Shown here piece by piece: positions 26,367 to 34,569 of a DNA stretch of 64,000 nt (positions are counted from its first letter, which is position 1; every line of letters starts with the position of its first letter). The notes below the pieces were generated by a model, which was not told where the DNA came from, did not search any database, and worked only from the letters and a program-made list of their open reading frames with translations. Location: NCBI GenBank assembly GCA_963851325.1, contig CAWKOR010000001.1, positions 3,596,001 through 3,660,000 of the forward strand, given 5' to 3'. A program made the translations under genes and the position numbers. The stretch is from DATGKG01 sp963851325 (GTDB lineage Bacteria; Desulfobacterota; Binatia; Binatales; Binataceae).

Positions 26367-27413
26367 CTAGCTGAATTTCGGCATCACCTTTTCCGCGAAC
26401 AGTCGCATCGAATCCATCACGTTGCGATGCCCGCTCTGGCCGCCCACCTCGAACCAGCACACCAGGCGTGAGAAGTTGAAGCGCTCGCGCAATTCCGCGA
26501 TGCGATCGATGCAATATTGCGGGTCGCCGAAAATGCCCATCGTCGTGTCGACCGTCTCATACGGCACCGAGCGCAGGCGCTCCTGCATCATTCTGAATTG
26601 AGTCTGCTGCGCAGGCGATGGGCCCTCCGGTTCGATGATTTCGCCAACCGATTTGAAATAATGCTGCAGGCTTGGCTCGACGATGGCGCGCACCGCTGCA
26701 CGGTCGCGTCCCACCTGCACCATCAGCGCTGCCGCGAGCCAATCGTCGGGCGTCTGCTTGCCGGACTTTGCGAGCGCATCCTTATATATCACCAACCGCT
26801 CGCCCAACACCGGGATCGGATTAACCGGGCCGCCCGCGAAAATCGGATAAGCGTGCTCGCCTGCGAAGACGAACGTATCGACGCTGTTGGCTGCGAGGCG
26901 AATCGGTGGATGCGGCTTCTGGAGCGGTTTCGGAACCACCTCGATATTTTCAACATTGAAATGCTCGCCGTGAAATGAGAGCCGCTGCTCGGTCCACGCT
27001 CGCTTGACCAACTCCAGGTTCTCGGCGAACAGCGGGCGGCTGGCGATCATATCCACGCCGTAGCCGCGATAGTTGAGGACGAAGGCGCCGCGCCCCGCGC
27101 CGAATTCAACCCGCCCACTGGAAAGCACATCGAGCGTCGCGATTTCCTCGGCCAGGCGCAGCGGCTGATGCAGCGGCATCAGGTTGACCGCGGTTCCCAG
27201 CCGCAACTTCGTCGTGCGTTCCGCGATCGCGGCCAGCAGCAGCAGTGGGGTGGGCATGGTCGAGAAGCGCGGCGCGAAATGCACCTCGGCGAGCCACACC
27301 GTATCGAAGCCGAGGCGGTCGGCCTCGATCGATTCATCGATCAGCTCGCGATATCGCGTCTGCACATTTTGGGCGTCCGCGGCCGGCAATTGGTAGAAGA
27401 TGTCGAATTTCAT
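26367..27413 (-). CDS. LLM-class (bacterial luciferase-like) flavin-dependent oxidoreductase
   Basis: A 348-aa protein starting at the ATG at 27413, which overlaps the stop of the acyl-CoA dehydrogenase gene (ATGA); a longer frame to 27659 is not needed. The TIM-barrel luciferase-like fold is indicated by MKFDIFYQLPAADAQN, DRLGFDTVWLAEVHF, TTKLRLGTAVNLMPLHQPLR and GRVEFGAGRGAFVLNYRGYG. These enzymes use FMN or F420 for monooxygenation or hydride transfer. Which cofactor applies here is not evident. Coupling to an acyl-CoA dehydrogenase implies a shared degradation pathway. Confidence 0.93.
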   Translation of the reverse strand: MKFDIFYQLPAADAQNVQTRYRELIDESIEADRLGFDTVWLAEVHFAPRFSTMPTPLLLLAAIAERTTKLRLGTAVNLMPLHQPLRLAEEIATLDVLSSGRVEFGAGRGAFVLNYRGYGVDMIASRPLFAENLELVKRAWTEQRLSFHGEHFNVENIEVVPKPLQKPHPPIRLAANSVDTFVFAGEHAYPIFAGGPVNPIPVLGERLVIYKDALAKSGKQTPDDWLAAALMVQVGRDRAAVRAIVEPSLQHYFKSVGEIIEPEGPSPAQQTQFRMMQERLRSVPYETVDTTMGIFGDPQYCIDRIAELRERFNFSRLVCWFEVGGQSGHRNVMDSMRLFAEKVMPKFS

Positions 27414-28534
27414 CAATAGCCACCCAGTTGCGCGACGCGTTCGCGATGGTACGGCGGCGAGCCGAAGTAGGATTCGTCGAAGCGCGAGCGCTTGAACCAC
27501 AGGTGGATGTCGTGCTCCCAGGTGAAGCCGATTCCGCCATGCATCAGGACCGCCTTGTCCGTCGTGCGGCTGTAGACCTCCGAGAGGCGCGCCTTTGCCA
27601 TTGCCGCGGCACGCGACGCATTTTTCGGATCGGCATCGAGCGCGTAGGCCGCATACCACAGGAGCGAGCGCGCGGGCTCGAGTTCCGAAACGATTTCCGC
27701 CGCCGCATGCTTGAGCGCCTGGAACGACCCGATCGGCTTGCCGAACTGCTCGCGAACCTTGGAATACTCGACGGCCATCTCCAAAGCACGCTGCGCGCCG
27801 CCGAGCGAGTCTGCCGCGATCGCGACCGAGGCGATATCGATCATGCGCCGGTAAGCATCGATGCCACCTTTCAGTTCTGCGCTCGATTTCACGCGCACAT
27901 CTTTCAACTCCACCGAACAGACCCGGCGCGTAAGGTCGAGGCCCTTGAGCATCTTGATGCTCAAGCCCGGAGCCTTGGAATCAATTGCGATCAGCGCGAC
28001 TGCATCGGGAGCATCGCCAAAGCGCGCCGCGACGATAATGAAATCGGCGACGTTCGCATAGGGCACGAACATCTTGCGGCCGCTGACGACGATCTCGCCG
28101 CCGCTGTTGCTGCTGCGAGTGCTGATGCTCGCGGGCTCGATGCCGTCGTCTTCCTCGGCGATTGCGACGGTCCCGATTGCTTTGCCCTCGGCGAGCGCGG
28201 GCAGCCATTTCTGCTGCAACTCGTCGGTGGCGAATTCCTTCAGCGCGGATGCTGCCAGCGCCGACGAAAACAGGAACGGACCCGGCATCGCGGCGTACCC
28301 TTGCTCCTCGAGGAGCACCGCCATATCGACCATCACGAGGCCCGCGCCGCCGAATTTCTCCGGCACGATGAGGCCTTGCCATCCGAGCCTGGCGATCTGC
28401 GCGTATAGCTCCGCTGCTGCGCCGTCTTCCGATGCCATCACCTTGCGCACGAATGCGGTAGGGCATTCGCCATTGAGAAACTCGCGCGCGCTGGTTTTCA
28501 GTTGTTCCTGTTCTTCGCTGATTCCAAAATCCAT
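27413..28534 (-). CDS. Acyl-CoA dehydrogenase family protein
   Basis: A 373-aa FAD enzyme starting at the ATG at 28534 (MDFGISEEQEQLKTSAREFL). It introduces a 2,3 double bond in an acyl-CoA and passes electrons to ETF. Family blocks are LIVPEKFGGAGLVMVDMAVL, VAIAEEDDGIEPASI, YSKVREQFGKPIGSFQALKH and the C-terminal VLMHGGIGFTWEHDIHLWFK. The E/D-rich AIAEEDDG replaces the usual TEP.AGSD block, which marks this as the shorter partner subunit often paired with a classical acyl-CoA dehydrogenase. The second dehydrogenase gene lies just upstream, so a heteromeric enzyme is possible. Confidence 0.93.
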   Translation of the reverse strand: MDFGISEEQEQLKTSAREFLNGECPTAFVRKVMASEDGAAAELYAQIARLGWQGLIVPEKFGGAGLVMVDMAVLLEEQGYAAMPGPFLFSSALAASALKEFATDELQQKWLPALAEGKAIGTVAIAEEDDGIEPASISTRSSNSGGEIVVSGRKMFVPYANVADFIIVAARFGDAPDAVALIAIDSKAPGLSIKMLKGLDLTRRVCSVELKDVRVKSSAELKGGIDAYRRMIDIASVAIAADSLGGAQRALEMAVEYSKVREQFGKPIGSFQALKHAAAEIVSELEPARSLLWYAAYALDADPKNASRAAAMAKARLSEVYSRTTDKAVLMHGGIGFTWEHDIHLWFKRSRFDESYFGSPPYHRERVAQLGGY

Positions 28535-28549
28535 GATTCTTATTTCTTC

Positions 28550-28628
28550 ACCACAGAGGCGCGGAGACACTGAGAAGATTCGGAAATTCTTCTTTTCTTT
28601 TGACTTTGTGCCTCTGCGTCTCTGTGGT
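28550..28628. repeat. Imperfect 21-bp inverted repeat in the intergenic gap
   Basis: The arm 28550-28570 (ACCACAGAGGCGCGGAGACA and one more base) matches the reverse complement of 28608-28628 at 18 of 21 positions. The loop is AT-rich and pyrimidine-biased. It sits between two acyl-CoA dehydrogenase genes. The ACCACAGAG...GAG...CAC theme is a familiar dispersed intergenic element in several bacterial groups, so this is probably one copy of such a family. Confidence 0.8.
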
Positions 28629-28639
28629 TCCTCTTCTCT

Positions 28640-29827
28640 TCATCTGCTCTTCGGCATCTTGAGCCCGCGCTCTGCGATGATGTTCTTCTGGATGTGCGAG
28701 GTCCCGCCGCCGATCACCAGCCCCAGCGAGAACATCCATTCATACGGCCAGTAGCCGTTGTCGAGCGCCTGATCCTCGTCGCGCGAGAGCATCGAGTAGT
28801 CGCCCATCGCCTCCATCGCGGCAGTCGCGAGGTCATGGTTAAGCTCGGTGCCCACCAGCTTGTTGATCATCGCCTCGACGCCGGGATTTTTGCCGCGCAT
28901 CTGATCGGTGAGCTGCCGGTACGAATGAAACCGCATCGCTTCGACTTTGATTTCGAGGTCGACCAGGCGCTGGCGGAAGACCGGGTCCTCGACGAGCGGC
29001 CTGCCGTTGCGGCGAATCTTCTTCGCGAGCGCGAGCAGCCGATTAAAGCGCTGCTGGCTTCCGGTCGAGGCGCCCAACATGTTGCGCTCGTGGAACAGCG
29101 TGGCATTGGCAATCAGCCATCCTTCGTTGAGCTTTGCGACCAGGTTTTTGCGCGGGACGTGGACATTGTCGAAGAAAACTTCGTTGAAGCCCTTGTCGCC
29201 GGTCATCTGCACCAGCGGGCGCACGGTGATGCCGGGGGTCTTCATATCGATCAAAATGTAGGAAATTCCGCGATGCTTGGGCGCCTCGGGATCGGTGCGC
29301 ACCAGGCAGAACATCCAATCGGAGTATTGCGCGCCCGAGGTCCAGACCTTCTGGCCGTTGACCACGAATTCGTCACCGTGAATTTCGGCGCGGGTGCGCA
29401 GCGAAGCGAGATCCGAGCCCGAGCCGGGCTCAGAATATCCCTGGCACCAGATTTCCTCGGCGGTGAGGATCTTCGGCAGGAATCTTTTCTTCTGTTCCTC
29501 GTCGCCCCACGAAATCAGCGTCGGTCCGAACATGCCGAGGCCGGAACCGCCAACCAGATATGGCGCATTGGCGCGTACCATCTCTTCGTTGACGATCGAT
29601 TGCTTGACCGGATCCATCGCCTGCCCGCCGTATTCCTTGGGCCACGCGAGTGCGACGTAACCGGCGTCGTACAATTTGCGCTGCCACGCTTTGGCCTTCC
29701 CGAGCCAGGCCTTGTCTTCGCGCCCCTCGGAAGCGGACTTGAGGCCGGACTTGGGAATTTCCTCCTCGAGAAATTTGCGGACCTTCTGGCGCAGCTGTTC
29801 TTCTTCAGATGTGAAACTGAGATCCAT
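28640..29827 (-). CDS. Acyl-CoA dehydrogenase
   Basis: A 395-aa FAD enzyme starting at the ATG at 29827 (MDLSFTSEEEQLRQKVRKFL). The FAD/substrate block WCQGYSEPGSGSDLASLRTR is canonical, followed by FVVNGQKVWTSGAQYSDWMF and TFHERNMLGASTGSQQRFNR. The end, YEWMFSLGLVIGGGTSHIQK, is the usual C-terminal motif. The protein resembles the long-chain or branched-substrate dehydrogenases used for hydrocarbon, steroid or aromatic side-chain breakdown. It lies upstream of the second dehydrogenase and the LLM oxidoreductase on the same strand. Exact chain-length preference is unknown. Confidence 0.95.
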   Translation of the reverse strand: MDLSFTSEEEQLRQKVRKFLEEEIPKSGLKSASEGREDKAWLGKAKAWQRKLYDAGYVALAWPKEYGGQAMDPVKQSIVNEEMVRANAPYLVGGSGLGMFGPTLISWGDEEQKKRFLPKILTAEEIWCQGYSEPGSGSDLASLRTRAEIHGDEFVVNGQKVWTSGAQYSDWMFCLVRTDPEAPKHRGISYILIDMKTPGITVRPLVQMTGDKGFNEVFFDNVHVPRKNLVAKLNEGWLIANATLFHERNMLGASTGSQQRFNRLLALAKKIRRNGRPLVEDPVFRQRLVDLEIKVEAMRFHSYRQLTDQMRGKNPGVEAMINKLVGTELNHDLATAAMEAMGDYSMLSRDEDQALDNGYWPYEWMFSLGLVIGGGTSHIQKNIIAERGLKMPKSR

Positions 29828-29979
29828 CGATGGTACCTCGTCGTTCGGTAGCATAGTCAAAATATCTGCGCCCGACCAAAGGCATTTGCGCTTGATTGCG
29901 AGGGAAAATTGCGATTGATAGAGTCGGAACAGGCTGACGCATCAGCACTTGCGCGTTTTCCGGGAGCTAGAAATTTTCG

Positions 29980-30831
29980 ATGGCGACTATCATCACCAGC
30001 GATTGCATCAACTGCGGGGCTTGCGAACCCGAATGTCCCAACACCGCAATCTATGCGGGGGCGGTGCCCTGGGAACTCAACGGCGCATCGAATCCCGCGA
30101 TCGCGCAGGACATTTTCTATATAGTCCCTTCGAAGTGTACCGAGTGCGTCGGCTTCTACGACCACGAAGCGTGCGCCGCAGTATGCCCAGTCGACTGCTG
30201 CGTCCCCGATCCCAACAATCCCGAAACTCAGGATGTACTGCTTGCGCGAGCCCGCGCACTCCATCCCGAGTTGACGATTCCAGACGACGCCCCCTCGCGC
30301 TTTACCAAGGAGGGCGGAGCCGCGCCGACTCCGGGTCCGGCACCCGCCGCCGCCAATGGTGCGGCTGCCACGACCGCGGCAGCGCCCGGACCGGCAGGCG
30401 CTCCAGCGATCGCGCCAAAGCCTCAGCCGGTTGCGGCCGCGACGCCGGAATCCGCAGCGTCGGTCGAGGAGTACGACCCGGCGACCTGGGCGGTGCCGGT
30501 GGTCTGCAAAGACTGCAACGAGCCGTTCTCGATTCCATATCGCCACTTTCAGGCCGGCGTGGTTTTCTATTGCCCCAACTGTTCGGGTTCGTTCGTCCCC
30601 AATTCCAAGCTATGCCGCAACGTGCGCGAGGCGTTCGAGGGTTACTACAGCCGCCGCCGCCGCGAACGTGAGCGCCTCGAAGCGCGCCAGGCCAGGGAAC
30701 GCACGGACCTCGAAGCGCGCCAGGCTGTGGAAGCGGAAGAATTCGCAAAGCAGTTGCAGGAAATGGCGGAGTCGGCGAAACCCTCGGGCAAGATGGTGAA
30801 GCCCAGGGGCCTCGCCGCGATGTTCACTTAA
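29980..30831 (+). CDS. YfhL-type ferredoxin with zinc-ribbon and charged tail
   Basis: A 283-aa protein with an unusual layout. Residues 1-80 are a 2[4Fe-4S] ferredoxin of YfhL type: CINCGACEPECP, then CTECVGFYDHEACAAVCPVD. Residues ~110-155 are an Ala/Pro-rich linker. Residues ~168-200 hold a second metal site, VVCKDCNEPFSIPYRHFQAG then YCPNCSGSF, which looks like a zinc ribbon. The last ~70 residues are a charged helix (RRRRERERLEARQARERTDL) ending in MVKPRGLAAMFT. Ordinary YfhL ferredoxins are ~85-110 aa. It overlaps the convergent ilvA-like gene by 4 bp. Role of the tail unknown. Confidence 0.85.
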   Translation: MATIITSDCINCGACEPECPNTAIYAGAVPWELNGASNPAIAQDIFYIVPSKCTECVGFYDHEACAAVCPVDCCVPDPNNPETQDVLLARARALHPELTIPDDAPSRFTKEGGAAPTPGPAPAAANGAAATTAAAPGPAGAPAIAPKPQPVAAATPESAASVEEYDPATWAVPVVCKDCNEPFSIPYRHFQAGVVFYCPNCSGSFVPNSKLCRNVREAFEGYYSRRRRERERLEARQARERTDLEARQAVEAEEFAKQLQEMAESAKPSGKMVKPRGLAAMFT

Positions 30832-32036
30832 TACTCAACGACTCTGTAGCCCTTTGACGCGAGGTGCGACCGGATCAGCGCGATGTGATCGGGTCCGCGG
30901 GTTTCGAGCTCGAGCATCACGCGCGCGCCGCCGATCGGAACGTCGCGCCGACGCCGGTCGTGCTCGATGCTGTGGACATTGGCGCCCGTCGCCCCGATCT
31001 CGGCGAGCAGCTTTGAAAGCTCCGCGGGCCGATCGTGCATGTCGATCGCGAAGCGGAACAGACGTCCCATCTTCGCGAGGCCGTGCCCAATGATGCGGTC
31101 GAGCAGGTTGATGTCGATGTTACCGCCGCTCACCACCACCACGACCGTCTTGCCCTTCAGCTCGTCGGCGATTTTGAGCGCGCCCGCGAGCGCGGTCGCA
31201 CCCGCGCCTTCGGCCAGCAGCTTCATTCGTTCCAGCATCAGCAAAAGCGCTTCGCCGATTTCGAAATCGTCGACTGTAACCGCGCGTCGCACCAGCAATG
31301 AAATCGCTTCGAAGGGAACTTTGCCGATGCGGCCGGTCGCGAGACCATCGGCGATCGTATCGACGGGGCGGCCGATCGAACATGGCGCATTGCTCGCGAG
31401 ACTCAAACTGAGTTGCGCAGAACCGGCGGCCTCGACGCCGATCACTTCCGCCTTGGGGTAGCGCTCCTTGATCGCGACCGCGATGCCCGCTAGCAAGCCG
31501 CCGCCGCCAACCGGAACCATCACCACGTCGGGCGCGCATTGCTCCGCGATTTCCACGCCGAGAGTGCCCTGCCCCGCGACAATCAACGGATCGTCGTAGG
31601 CATCGACATAGAGCGCGCCCTTCTCAACGCATAGCGCCTCGGCAGCAGTGCGCGCTTCCTGATAGTCGACGCCTTCGAGCACCACTTCCTGACCGTAGCC
31701 TCGGGTCGCCGCGATTTTCGCGATCGCCGCGGTACGCGGCATCACGATGGTCGCCTTGACCCCGACGCGAGTGGCCGCCCATGCGAGCGCCTGCCCGTGA
31801 TTTCCCGCCGACGCCGCGACTACGCCGCGCTTCTTTTCGGCCTCGGTCATAGCGGCGACCCGATTGAATGCACCGCGAATTTTGAACGATCCAGTCTTCT
31901 GCAGATTTTCCGGCTTGATGAGCACTCGCGCACCAATCATCTGATCGAGCGTGGTGCTGGTCATGATCGGTGTAGGCTTTACGATTCCATCGAGACGTCG
32001 GCGCGCGGACTCGATATCGGCGTACGAGAGGCTCAT
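30828..32036 (-). CDS. ilvA: Threonine ammonia-lyase with C-terminal ACT domain
   Basis: A 402-aa PLP enzyme that deaminates threonine to 2-oxobutanoate for isoleucine synthesis or threonine catabolism. The PLP lysine lies in LQKTGSFKIRGAFNRV, the phosphate-binding glycine loop is PVGGGGLLAGIA, and VAASAGNHGQALAWAA is the substrate loop. The C-terminal ~75 residues form one ACT regulatory domain (FAIDMHDRPAELSKLLAEIG). The short single-ACT architecture matches the 400-aa type (IlvA1/TdcB-like), so the exact biosynthetic or catabolic assignment is uncertain. The next gene upstream is adjacent without a gap. Confidence 0.94.
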   Translation of the reverse strand: MSLSYADIESARRRLDGIVKPTPIMTSTTLDQMIGARVLIKPENLQKTGSFKIRGAFNRVAAMTEAEKKRGVVAASAGNHGQALAWAATRVGVKATIVMPRTAAIAKIAATRGYGQEVVLEGVDYQEARTAAEALCVEKGALYVDAYDDPLIVAGQGTLGVEIAEQCAPDVVMVPVGGGGLLAGIAVAIKERYPKAEVIGVEAAGSAQLSLSLASNAPCSIGRPVDTIADGLATGRIGKVPFEAISLLVRRAVTVDDFEIGEALLLMLERMKLLAEGAGATALAGALKIADELKGKTVVVVVSGGNIDINLLDRIIGHGLAKMGRLFRFAIDMHDRPAELSKLLAEIGATGANVHSIEHDRRRRDVPIGGARVMLELETRGPDHIALIRSHLASKGYRVVEY

Positions 32037-32390
32037 CTACTTTTTATGCTTCGGCTCAAACCGCCAAATGCGCGTGGAGCCGAGGCGATCGCCCTCGAAC
32101 TCGACCATCGCGCATTCGCCGGTGATGTAGTTGAGATCCAACAACAGGTTGCGCACCATGCGCTTTTTGACTTGCGCGATCAGCCCGGCGATTGATTCCG
32201 CATCTGAGGCCGCGATCGCAGCCACATCGGAGACGTCGAGTTTGCTCGCCTCCACGAATGCGCGCGCGTTTGCCTCGCTCGAAAATGCCAGCACGCCGAG
32301 CCACGAGGTGTCCTTCTCCTGGTAGACGACCAGCGAGCCGGCGCCATCGAGCAGGAAATAGATCTCAGTCAGATTCGGCGGCAGGCTCAC
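32037..32390 (-). CDS. Hypothetical protein, small alpha/beta
   Basis: A 117-aa soluble protein starting at the ATG at 32390, which overlaps the stop of the preceding gene (ATGA); its own stop abuts the ilvA start. The pattern EIYFLLDGAGSLVVYQEK, SWLGVLAFSSEANARAFVEA, then NLLLDLNYITGECAMVEFEG alternates strands and helices, somewhat like SseB-type or DUF-type sensory domains. I do not recognise the family. Tight coupling with the next gene supports a shared function. Confidence 0.65.
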   Translation of the reverse strand: MSLPPNLTEIYFLLDGAGSLVVYQEKDTSWLGVLAFSSEANARAFVEASKLDVSDVAAIAASDAESIAGLIAQVKKRMVRNLLLDLNYITGECAMVEFEGDRLGSTRIWRFEPKHKK

Positions 32391-32725
32391 GCGGCTTCGA
32401 CCTTGAGCGTGCCGGCGCGAATGGCTTCGGCACGTTCGCGCACCAGCGCTGGGTAAGTGTAGTAGTGCTCGCCGGACAAGCGCAGGAACGATTCGATATC
32501 GACGTCGTCGAGCTCCAGGTCGGCGATTTGCGCTTCGGCATCGGCGCGCGCGGGCGACTTTATAATGATGTCGTAGAGCTCCCGGCCTTGCTCGGACTGG
32601 AAGTCGTCGCGCGGTGGAATCGCGCCACGATCGATTTTTCCCGAATGAAAGTTGTCGAGGATAAACCGCAGCGCCTTCAATTCGTGACGCAGGATGTCGA
32701 TTCGCTTGAGGGTTTCGCGTGCCAT
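32387..32725 (-). CDS. Hypothetical protein
   Basis: About 112 aa from the ATG at 32725 (MARETLKRID); a TTG at 32743 would add six residues. It is acidic and mostly helical (ILRHELKALRFILDNFHSGK, DLELDDVDIESFLRLSGEHY), with no transmembrane segment or known motif. It is translationally coupled to the 117-aa gene downstream. The two unknown genes plus ilvA could form one transcript. Confidence 0.62.
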   Translation of the reverse strand: MARETLKRIDILRHELKALRFILDNFHSGKIDRGAIPPRDDFQSEQGRELYDIIIKSPARADAEAQIADLELDDVDIESFLRLSGEHYYTYPALVRERAEAIRAGTLKVEAA

Positions 32726-32768
32726 TGGATAGAGCTTATCCAATGCGCCGCCCCACGGGGAGACGTGC

Positions 32769-33179
32769 CTACAAACCTTCGCGCGCTCGCTGATCGATGA
32801 TGAACGAGGGACCGCAGCTGAGCCGCTTCGTGGTGGGGCTGTGCTCGTCGAGGACGCGCCAAATCGGCGCGATGGTGTTCACCTTAGCGCCCTTTTCGAG
32901 CGCCTCGAAGGCGGCTTCCGCGACGGTCTTCAGATGGAATCCGGTGGTGATCGGGCAGGTCACTTCCGCGCGGTATTTTCGGGCGAGCTTCCGGCGCAGC
33001 GTCTTAACATCAATACTGCTGCCCTTCGGAATCGAGCGGATGAAATCGTCGACAATCTTCGCGCTCGGCACCAGCATGATCTGACCGGCCTTCATTCCCG
33101 CGATGTTGATCGGCGCGGGCTTGACCTCATGCGGTCGGGAGGAATTCAGTTTCTCGGCCCAGCTCTTTTTCGCCTTCAT
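32769..33179 (-). CDS. MGMT/ATL-like protein lacking the alkyl-acceptor cysteine (tentative)
   Basis: A 136-aa protein starting at the ATG at 33179. IRSIPKGSSIDVKTLRRKLA resembles the helix-turn-helix region of O6-alkylguanine transferases (IPKG..TTY). Further on, APIWRVLDEHS stands where MGMT has PCHRV and alkyltransferase-like proteins have PWHRV, so a tryptophan occupies the cysteine position. CPITTGFHLKTVAEAAFEAL recalls small bacterial proteins annotated as MGMT-like. If correct it would bind damaged DNA without repairing it directly. This reading is from motif comparison by eye. Confidence 0.5.
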   Translation of the reverse strand: MKAKKSWAEKLNSSRPHEVKPAPINIAGMKAGQIMLVPSAKIVDDFIRSIPKGSSIDVKTLRRKLARKYRAEVTCPITTGFHLKTVAEAAFEALEKGAKVNTIAPIWRVLDEHSPTTKRLSCGPSFIIDQRAREGL

Positions 33180-33234
33180 CGCATCGAAAGTAATGGGCGC
33201 GGAAAACGAGAGTCAACGGTTTTTTTGAATCGAG

Positions 33235-34053
33235 TCAGTCTCCCTTGATCAGGCGATGAATCGCGCTCAGATGCTTGATTGAGTCGCGCTTGCGGCCCAC
33301 CTGGTCGAACAACTCGGCAAGGTTGCGATGCGCCTCGACCATGGTCGGATCGCATTCGAGCGCGCGATGGAGGTTGCGGATCGCCGCGTCATGCTCACCG
33401 GTTTTGCGGTACAGCAGGCCGAGCTTGTAGTGAACGTCGGCGCTGGCGGGTACGATCGCCGCCGCACCGAGAAGATGGCGGAGCGCGCCTTTCAAATCGC
33501 CCTCCAGCTCGAGCAGCGCCGCCAGCCGCATATGCGCATCGAAGTTGACCGGCTCGCGACTGACCAGATCGCTATAGATGGTGAGCGCCTTGAGCGGATC
33601 TTCTTCCGCCATGCGCCGCGCCTCTTCGAAACGCTCGCGAGCGCGCGCCGCGCCGAAGCGCTCTTCAACCTTGCCTTTGACGCGCTTCTCGAAGTCGAAC
33701 ACCAACTGGCCCGATTCCACCTCGAAGCAGGCGGCGCCATCGCGCATCACGATATGCCCGTCGAGATTTTCCAGTTTGAGCGAATGCACCGGACGCGACG
33801 GTCCGATCAGGCTGCGCACGCGCTCGAAGCAGCGCTGGATCGGTTCGAGATGGCGGCGGGTGGGAAGCAGTTCCTTGGCCAGCCGCATCAGGATCAAATC
33901 GTTAAACGCGAAGCGGAAGTTGCGGCCGCGCAGGGTCGAGGGGTTGATGAACTGGCGCTTGACCCAGTAGCGGATGCGCTCGGGAGGCACTGCGAGAATT
34001 CGCGCCGCTGCCCGAGTCGAGAAGGTCTGATGTGTGCCCGCCGCCTCTGCCAT
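33235..34053 (-). CDS. MerR-like DNA-binding protein with TPR repeats
   Basis: About 272 aa from the ATG at 34053 (MAEAAGTHQT). Residues ~10-80 form a MerR-type winged helix (YSTRAAARILAVPPERIRYW pattern as FSTRAAARILAVPPERIRYW, then RNFRFAFNDLILMRLAKELL). The C-terminal half has at least three TPR-like repeats (DAHMRLAALLELEGDLKGAL, DVHYKLGLLYRKTGEHDAAI, EAHRNLAELFDQVGRKRDSI). The fusion suggests a transcription factor controlled by protein contact rather than by a small ligand. The MGMT-like gene follows after 55 bp. Targets unknown. Confidence 0.85.
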   Translation of the reverse strand: MAEAAGTHQTFSTRAAARILAVPPERIRYWVKRQFINPSTLRGRNFRFAFNDLILMRLAKELLPTRRHLEPIQRCFERVRSLIGPSRPVHSLKLENLDGHIVMRDGAACFEVESGQLVFDFEKRVKGKVEERFGAARARERFEEARRMAEEDPLKALTIYSDLVSREPVNFDAHMRLAALLELEGDLKGALRHLLGAAAIVPASADVHYKLGLLYRKTGEHDAAIRNLHRALECDPTMVEAHRNLAELFDQVGRKRDSIKHLSAIHRLIKGD

Positions 34054-34155
34054 ACCACCCAACGAGGCAGAGTATAGGAAGCTTGACGCGAGTGCTCAAT
34101 GCGTCCGCGGGTATTTCTTAACAGCCTGTTGGTAGGATGGCCGACGCGCGCGACT

Positions 34156-34569
34156 CTACTCGCCGAGATCCTTCAATGCGTTGGCGACGCGCACCACTGC
34201 TTCGACCGCGTTCCTCGCGTTGTCGATGCGCTCGGCGGCCTGCTCGTCGGTCATGCCCGGCCCGGTTATCCCGAGCCCGACCGGCTTGTCGAATTCGACC
34301 GCCAACTTCGCGGCGATATTGGCGACCGCGTGCGCGATCACTTCGTCGTGTAACGTCTCGCCCTTGATCACCGCGCCGATCATCACCACCCCATCGACGT
34401 CCCACCGCTGCAGCAGGCGTTTGACGATGGTCGGCATGTCGTAGATTCCGAACACGTGCACGGTGTGGGTGATCTCGGCTTTGAGAGAGGTCGCGTGCTG
34501 GATTGCCCGCTTCAGCATCGGGGTGGTGACTTCGGAATTGAAGTCGGCAACGACGATCGCGATTTTCAC
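34156..34569 (-). CDS. ribH: 6,7-Dimethyl-8-ribityllumazine synthase, short archaeal-like form
   Basis: A 137-aa protein that condenses the pyrimidine and butanone phosphate precursors in the penultimate step of riboflavin synthesis. IAIVVADFNSEVTTPMLKRA opens the fold, VHVFGIYDMPTIVKRLLQRW replaces the usual GA-E-P block, and the substrate loop and catalytic histidine appear in GAVIKGETLHDEVIAHAV. The end is KPVGLGITGPGMTDEQAAER. The short length and sequence resemble methanogen-type lumazine synthases more than the ~155-aa bacterial form. The GTG start overlaps the hisF stop (GTGA). No other rib gene is in the window. Confidence 0.88.
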   Translation of the reverse strand: MKIAIVVADFNSEVTTPMLKRAIQHATSLKAEITHTVHVFGIYDMPTIVKRLLQRWDVDGVVMIGAVIKGETLHDEVIAHAVANIAAKLAVEFDKPVGLGITGPGMTDEQAAERIDNARNAVEAVVRVANALKDLGE

